The position numbers and the translations under genes are program-made. DNA of 64,000 nucleotides from Vandiemenella viatica (lineage: Eukaryota; Arthropoda; Insecta; Orthoptera; Morabidae). Shown here piece by piece: positions 58,103-64,000 of this stretch; the first letter of the stretch is position 1; every line of letters starts with the position of its first letter. The stretch covers positions 249,765,199 to 249,829,198 of the forward strand of contig JARYHS010009186.1 in assembly GCA_031002005.1 (NCBI GenBank), read 5' to 3'. Under the pieces are notes generated by a model that was not told where the DNA came from, did no database searches, and worked only from the letters and a program-made list of their open reading frames with translations.

Positions 58103-60060
58103 CATGTTTTCCTATATTTTTGGGGGAGGCTGGAAGAGAAGAAAGTACCATTTTGGGGGAATGCATTATTATTATTTTATTAATAGGGCCAGGAAATAGA
58201 GTCCTGCCTGCAAATCCCATATTTATTATTAGGGCCAGGAATCGGAGACTCACCTGCGAATCCCATAATTATTAATTGCATTTCCACCCATCATTATTAT
58301 TATTTTGTATCAGTGTAACAAAACAAGGCGACCTCATATATAAAAACACATTAGGCATCACCTAGGGATGACCTCATATACCAAAATAAGGCGTCATTGT
58401 TATTTCATATAGTTACACAATTTCATACACAATACATATATATAGGAAACATGAGCAATCAACACACTATAGAGACAAAAGCGGAAATGACCAAGTTTGT
58501 TACACATGATGGAATCTTGGAGATATGATATTAAAACTGATGTGAGTTTACATTCTTGTTGCGGAAGAATGAATTGAAAGCTATTTTGGAAGTTATGTAC
58601 GGTCTTAAGTGTTTATCTATATACCATAGAACGGTTTTGGGATAGCAATTCCTATTGTCTTGTACACTAAGAAGGTTGAATGATGTTAGTAATATGATGA
58701 GGATATACACATGCTTTCACATATTTTTTCTAGTAAAAATAAAGCACTCTACGAAAACTTTTTATCATAAACTTTCCTATACATTTTCCTACTTTAAGTA
58801 ACACTTTCTTCGCTTTGTCTTATTTACCCAACTTAGGTTGAGGATTTTTTGTGCTTTGTTGCACCTTAGGCACTTCATAGTGGCCTTAAGCAATCAGAAC
58901 TTTTGAGACTAATGTTCTTTATTATCAATAAACTATAACACTTGAACTAACTTTCATAAAACTATAACTGATTTGAGTATACAACTTTTCTTGTGACATT
59001 ATTCTGAGATATTTGGTCCAGGGGACACACACCCCATTATAAGCACACATAACCAGGACCTACCTCTTTTGCAGAATAAGTTGTTATAATATTTATAAAG
59101 GATATGTGACTTTTTTGCACCAGTGTACTGGTGAACACAACTAGTGTTGTGATACTTTAACACAAGAGATCTTTTGTTACGTTTCATACATATATACACG
59201 ACATAAATACACTCATTTTACACAGCAGTGTACTGCTGCTTGGAAACTACGTTTCCTTATAACTTATGATTTACCCCTATACATTCTTAGGATGTTTTAG
59301 ATTCATTTTGGGAACTATATTTTGTAAATGACTACTTTAATTAATAATCCTTATTATGATGGTAATCAACTTAGTTCAATTAAATTATACAATAACTTCG
59401 CATGGACCATGTTCACGTCTTATGATATGTATGTGTTTGTATTTTTCTTGTATCCCTTTCTTTATATTTTTCCTTGGGATTATTTTTTAGTAACATTGTT
59501 TATTTATGGATATATTTATAACTTGTAATTTTCTTACATTTCATTTACTATGTCTAATTATTTTATCTCCTTTGCTAAGGAAGTTTATTGTTTCTTGTCC
59601 CATTTCCCAAAACTTGTGGGGACATTATTTTAATTGCTATGTTTTTGTATTCTTTTGTATTTTACTTTTATATTTTTCTTGTATATGCATAGGTTAGTGA
59701 TTAAGAATAATTTGGCCACCACTAATTCCCTATGGTTTTCTGTTTTGTATCTTCCACAGACCAGCTAGCTGACCGAGTTCCCCAGGCTTCTCCTGCTGCG
59801 TCAGGAACCGGGGATGATGGACGTTACTCGGCAGTTCTAGCCATAAGGCTATTGGTTTATATAATTTTGCAAGCCTTAAAGTCTGCAACCGTGACAGGAC
59901 TTGGGTTTTCACCCATTTAGGGAGTTTGGTAATGAAGGGTTAAAGTGTGAAAAGGGAAAGTGGTAGTTTTGAGGCCTAAACAAAATCAATACAATGGTAA
60001 AAACAGAGACGTTTATAAACGAAGGACTTTCCTACATGGAATTGCATAATACAATTGTTT
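58103..60060. other. Downstream non-coding DNA with short repeats
   Basis: A 46-bp direct duplication (TAGGGCCAGGAA...AATCCCAT) lies at 58184-58275. A second primer-binding-site-like string (TGCAACCGTGACAGGAC) lies at 59884-59900, following a pyrimidine tract and CACAG at 59757. No gene is supported. Confidence 0.45.
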
Positions 60061-60064
60061 ATAA

Positions 60065-60989
60065 GATCATATATATTATTTCTATAAGGTATTTTTTTGT
60101 CACAAGCCTGTATCTTCCTTCATACTTAACCGAAATAAATGAATGAGGTGTCATTTTAAAGCTTATGGTCTTCCCTTTGGTCACATCATATTTTACGAAA
60201 TGAAGTTTTCGGAATTCTGCCCTTAAAGGGCGAAAATGTCAATATTTCTAAAATGCTGTTTTCTGTGTTATGAGTCAAATATCTCCCTGGATACCTATCT
60301 GAAACCGTTTTATGAAGTATCATTTTAAAGATTAAGATATCCGCTTTAGTGACGTCGTATATTAAAAAAGAAAATTTTCTGAATTCGACCCTTAAAGGGC
60401 AAAAGTATCAATATTTTTGCAATGCGTTTTTGTGTCACGAGCGATTTATCTCCCTTAATATCTAACCGATATAGATAAATGAGGTTTCATATTAAATAAT
60501 AATGTCTCCGCCATGGTAACATTATATTTTAAGAAAGGAATTTTTCGTAATTCGACCCTTATAGGGCAAAAATGTCACTTTTTCTAAAATGCGTTTTTTG
60601 TATCTCGGGCCATTTATCTCCCTGGATATCTAACCAAAATCGATAAATGAGGTAGGATTATGAGGAGTAATGTCTCAGCGTTGTGACATCATATTTTAAG
60701 AAAGAATGTTTTTGGAATTCAACCCTTAAAGGGAAAAAGTATAAATTTTTCTATAACGCATTTTTGTGTCACGAGCGATTTATCTCCCTTAATATCTAAC
60801 CGATATAGATAAATGAGGTATCATATTAAAGAATATGGTCTCCGCCATGGTAACATTATATTTTAAGAAAGGAATTTTTCGTAATTCGACCCTTAAAGGG
60901 CAAAAATGTCACTTTTTCTAAAATGCGTTTTTTGTATCTCGAGCCATTTATCTCCCTGGATATCTAACCAAAATCGATAAATGAAGTAG
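60065..60989 (+). repeat. 167-bp satellite, about five units
   Basis: The anchor CCTTAAAGGG (or a variant) occurs at 60221, 60390, 60557, 60724 and 60891, i.e. a spacing of 167-169. Units share TATCTCCCT(G/T)(G/A)ATATCTAACC and GATAAATGA. Units 3 and 5 are far more alike than neighbours, suggesting a 334-bp higher-order repeat. The array is cut by the LTR starting at 60990. Confidence 0.85.
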
Positions 60990-61918
60990 TGTCGCGAAAT
61001 AATCGCGGGAACACTTAGTTATGTTAAAGTGGTGCAAGAAGCAGCAAGTCAAACTAAGAGTGTAGGCGTAGGAAAACGCCGTAGCGATACGAACCGGAGG
61101 GACACGGATGCTTTTAGGGGAGCAATATGTAGTCAAGAAGAGGCAACGCGATAACATTAAAAGTGGAGAAAGCAGAAGGTCGGAGCGAGGGTGATAGGGC
61201 TGAGTGTTGACAGGAGCAGAGGATTCCATTAACACGACCCGACCAGGAAGCCTACGTGACGGGAAACACGGAAGGGCAGATAGGACTGATGCAAGAACGT
61301 AAACAAAGCGACCAACGCCACAGAATGTTCTAGAAGGTTAGGAGGACACAAATAATGTCGTCATTAAGAAGTATAAAAGAACGTGGCCGGGCCACCGGGA
61401 GCCAGAGTAGGGCGGAGCAGTAACAGAGCAGGACTGCTAGATCAGGGCATCAGTAGGACGGAGAGACAGACTAGTGCAGGGCACAGTAGTCGCCGTTGTT
61501 AGCTGTTAGGGTCTTCAAGTATAAGGGTCTAGTAAATGACGGACCAGCAGATAGAGGGACCCAAGCTAGTTACTCCCGAGGGGTGGTATCTTTCATTCGG
61601 GTTTCTCATACTGCTAAACTGGTGTTACCAGCATAGTCTGGCAACCGGGGAGTTCCCAGAGGGACCGGCAGGTATGATGTTTCCAGATTCTGATGATTCT
61701 GATGAGGAGTAGGTACCTCCCGTAATTACTGAATATTTTCAGTGGAAGTAGGTCGGGCTTCGTGAGCTGCAAGCTTGGTCTTTGTAAATCCAACTTGTAT
61801 GTGTTTTTATTTCTACTAGTTATCCTACACCGAGTTCCCTTGTCTGAAAACCCGAATCCCATCTGAGCTCTCATCTTCCGAACCGCTCGCGGAAGTAAAA
61901 GCCAACCAGGACGCAACA
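60990..61918 (+). mobile_element. 5' LTR of a Ty3/gypsy-type retrotransposon
   Basis: It begins TGTCGCGAAATAATCGCGGG directly against satellite sequence and probably ends ACGCAACA. The core promoter is TATAAAAG at 61372-61379. The string TTGGTGTCAGGTGTGGGG at about 61931-61948 fits a primer-binding site of the TGGTGTCAG type. The 3' LTR is beyond the window, so the ends cannot be confirmed. Confidence 0.7.
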
Positions 61919-62254
61919 TAGCCTATAAAATTTTGGTGTCAGGTGTGGGGTTTTGGCCAGGATAGCCACTGTTAGATAGTGCTTGACCAAAAGTTAACCA
62001 GGGTTGGCCAAAGGTCAGCATATCGGCGATATAAGGCCACAGATTTGAGGAATAGGTGTTTCAAAACTTCTAAGAAAGGTCAGCCCGAAGTCATAGCCAG
62101 ACTGACGGCTTGAAAAGCGAAGCCGACTAGGGGAGGTGGCGCAGTAGGTAGGCTAAAAGAAGAAAGAAGAGGATCCATTGGTCGAGTACAAGAGGGGCCA
62201 CTCGACAAGCGGAAGAAACCTGCCAGCAGCATCCATAAGACAACGAGACGGGTA

Positions 62255-62340
62255 GCAGCCGCAACGCAGTCGAGGTCAACGAGGGTTGACAACAGCAGCC
62301 GCAACGCAGTCGAGGTCAACGAGGGTCGACAACAGCAGCC
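62255..62340 (+). repeat. 40-bp tandem duplication in the retrotransposon leader
   Basis: A unit starting GCAGCCGCAACGCAGTCGAG repeats at 62255 and 62295, with a third partial start at 62335. Confidence 0.8.
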
Positions 62341-62467
62341 AAGCGAGCACAGCTAGCAGCCAAGCGAGCGACGCACGACGCAGTCCCGCAGCCAGCAGCC
62401 GGACGGGCGACGTACACAGCATCACACAAGAGTCAACACCAGCAGGTGAGAAAGAAAAAGCAGCAGC

Positions 62468-63088
62468 ATGCCTAACGAAGCAGTGTCGGGTAGTCAGAGT
62501 GCGCAGTCATCATCTCAGAGGCAGTATATTAGTTTAAATGAAGTCATTAAATTAATTCCTCATTCTTTTGATGGCGATAAGGCTCAGTTAAATGAATTTC
62601 TGGACAACTGTGATAGTGCTTTTGAACTGGTGGCGCCAGAACAGCATGAGATCTTATTAAAATTTGTTAAAGCCAGAATAGTAGGGACAGCTAGAGGAAA
62701 ATTGCTCGTCAGAGATTTGACTACAACTTGGCCGGCAGTTCGAGGGATATTGGTTGAAAACTATGGCTGCAAAAGAACGTTAGACTACTATGCATGTAAA
62801 ATGTTTGCTAGTAAGCAAGAATCATGGGAGAGTATTGCGCAATGGGGTTCGCGCATAGATGCACTCCAGCATCAGTTTAGGGAAGCCATAAGGGGTGTTA
62901 TGGCAGAAACGGAATTGGCAGGCAGCATAGCTCTTGTATTAAAATTAGGAAGAGCAGTCTTCATTCAGGGGTTGTACGATGACCGAGTGAAAACAATTGT
63001 ACGGGCTAGGGGAGAATCTATAACCCTATCTGAAGCAGTAGAAATTGCAGCGACTGAAGAAAGTGCGATAGCTTCAGCAAAAGAAAAA
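62468..63088 (+). CDS. gag: Retrotransposon gag, matrix/capsid part
   Basis: The likely start is ATG 62468, the first in the frame after the leader. The protein opens with a Ser/Gln-rich stretch, then ISLNEVIKLIPHSFDGDKAQ and LNEFLDNCDSAFELV. The pattern of a short region ending F.GD...L..F...C is the usual capsid start in Ty3/gypsy gag. Helical blocks continue to SITLSEAVEIAATEESAIAS. At the A6 run 63081-63086 the frame changes by +1, and the gag continues in the frame of the zinc knuckles. The shift can be a one-base insertion or an assembly error in a homopolymer. Confidence 0.8.
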
Positions 63089-63092
63089 ACCG

Positions 63093-63491
63093 GTGTCGCG
63101 ATATCCCTTCAGGACTCCAAAAGTAGAGAGAAAAACCTTTCCATCCTGTGTCAGTTGCGGAAAATTCGGGCATACAGCCAAGGATTGTCGGGCGCAAAGG
63201 CGTGTAAGAATGGTCGACAAAGAGGACGAACTGGATAAGAAAGCGATAAATGCTTTGCTAGCCCAGGTAAACAAATTAGAGAAAGAAAACGCTGGTAGAA
63301 TGATGGAAACACGGCGAGAAACTAGGAGTAGTGTTAGACAAGCGGCGCAAGTGGTACCTGTCAAGAGAAGAATACCGAGTGTAAGTGAAATCACATGTTT
63401 TAAATGCAATAGAAAGGGGCACTATGCTCGGGAGTGCCGTGAAAATACCGGGGTAGTGAGAAAAAGGGTTAATAGACCGGTAAACTGTTAA
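63093..63491 (+). CDS. gag: Retrotransposon gag, nucleocapsid part with two CCHC knuckles
   Basis: This continues the gag in the shifted frame. It has two zinc knuckles, CVSCGKFGHTAKDC and CFKCNRKGHYAREC, each with the C-x2-C-x4-H-x4-C spacing. They are separated by a Lys/Glu-rich helical linker. The segment ends with a basic tail and a TAA at 63489-63491. It binds the element's RNA in the assembling particle, by family knowledge. It overlaps the protease frame by about 16 bases. Confidence 0.85.
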   Translation: MSRYPFRTPKVERKTFPSCVSCGKFGHTAKDCRAQRRVRMVDKEDELDKKAINALLAQVNKLEKENAGRMMETRRETRSSVRQAAQVVPVKRRIPSVSEITCFKCNRKGHYARECRENTGVVRKRVNRPVNC

Positions 63492-64000
63492 GTGGCGTAA
63501 TGAGGCAGTCACATTGCGCCAGGCCCCCAAAAGTATATAAAGTAGACTGCACAAACAAGAATGAATTTGTCGTAATGCAATGTGATGGAGCAAAGCATAA
63601 TCGGATGAAATTCCTGGTAGATAGTGGGGCACAAATCAGCTTAATAAAAAAAGGATAGTATACCCAAGGGAGCAAAATGGGATACTAGTGAAAAAATTAG
63701 AATCAAAGGGATTAGTAACAATATAGTGAATACAGAAGCTTCCGTAATAATTGAGTTCCAAGCCGAAAAGGGTTTGGTACTAAGGCAAAAGTTCTATGTG
63801 ATAGGGTCAGACATAGATTTGCCATTTGAAGGCTTGTTAGGAAGGGATTTCCTGGCACAAAATAGGGCCATAATAGATTATGGTGGGAGGACCATTGAGA
63901 TTCGCGGGAAGCGAATTAGCTTGGAAACCGCGCAAGAAGGGCCATTTCAGAAACGACGTGAGATGCGTTGTGGTGGTTCTTGTAGATCGGTAAGGCAAAC
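63476..64000 (+). CDS. pol: Retrotransposon pol start, aspartic protease (runs off the window)
   Basis: The frame is -1 relative to the nucleocapsid part and opens before the gag stop, as in elements that express pol by -1 frameshifting. It contains the protease active-site motif FLVDSGAQISLIKK at about 63608-63650. A stop follows in this frame at 63656. After a +1 change at the A7 run (63646-63652) the protease continues with the conserved GLLGRDFL near 63833, and then a basic stretch to the window edge. Reverse transcriptase, RNase H and integrase would lie beyond 64000. Confidence 0.8.

Noticed and set aside
59732..59920. Exon-like segment after CACAG at 59757
   Set aside because: Acceptor-like start but no donor, no partner exon and no known domain.
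1..64000. CRISPR arrays, operons, bacterial genes
   Set aside because: None seen; introns, poly(A) signals and animal transposons show the DNA is eukaryotic.

Overview
The window looks like intron-rich DNA from a large, repeat-laden insect genome. Exons are sparse and separated by introns of 2-12 kb. The space between them is filled with non-LTR retrotransposon tails, tRNA-derived SINEs, Tc1, hAT and Harbinger-like DNA transposons, foldback elements and short satellites. The repeat types resemble those of polyneopteran insects, but that placement is only an inference.

Two host genes are supported, arranged tail to tail. On the + strand, three GC-rich exons (20537-20673, 29011-29187, 33546-33721) share phase-1 introns and end in a stop. 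They form the 3' end of a gene I cannot name; its protein ends in a glycine tract, an arginine patch and a cysteine cluster. On the - strand, four exons (51951-51801, 49510-49417, 47697-47566, 43316-43210) encode the C-terminal WD40 half of cleavage stimulation factor subunit 1 (CSTF1/CstF-50), with a poly(A) signal 51 bases past the stop. The remaining CSTF1 exons must lie beyond the right edge. A possible third gene is a short acidic last exon on the - strand at 80-284.

Region by region: 0-20 kb is repeat-dominated (hAT remnants, a CR1-like LINE with a broken reverse transcriptase, a Tc1 element with intact inverted ends split by a GC-rich MITE, a Harbinger-like MITE inside a LINE tail, SINEs, a three-unit satellite). 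20-34 kb carries the unnamed gene with a 146-bp retroposed insert just inside an intron, two satellites and a 220-bp-arm palindrome. 34-43 kb is intergenic, with a long inverted repeat that holds an hAT MITE. 43-52 kb is the CSTF1 3' half. It contains a complete 2.43-kb hAT element with exact 12-bp inverted ends and 8-bp target duplication but a broken transposase, plus five copies of a foldback family. 54-58 kb holds a promoter/LTR-like segment followed by a long low-homology coding region with an internal duplication. 60-61 kb is a 167-bp satellite interrupted by the 5' LTR of a Ty3/gypsy-type element whose gag and protease run off the right edge.

The most unusual items are the foldback retroposon family in 43-52 kb (same architecture and long target duplications in two separate insertions, with a motif resembling a decayed hammerhead core) and the 55.7-58.1 kb coding region, which matches no family I recognise.
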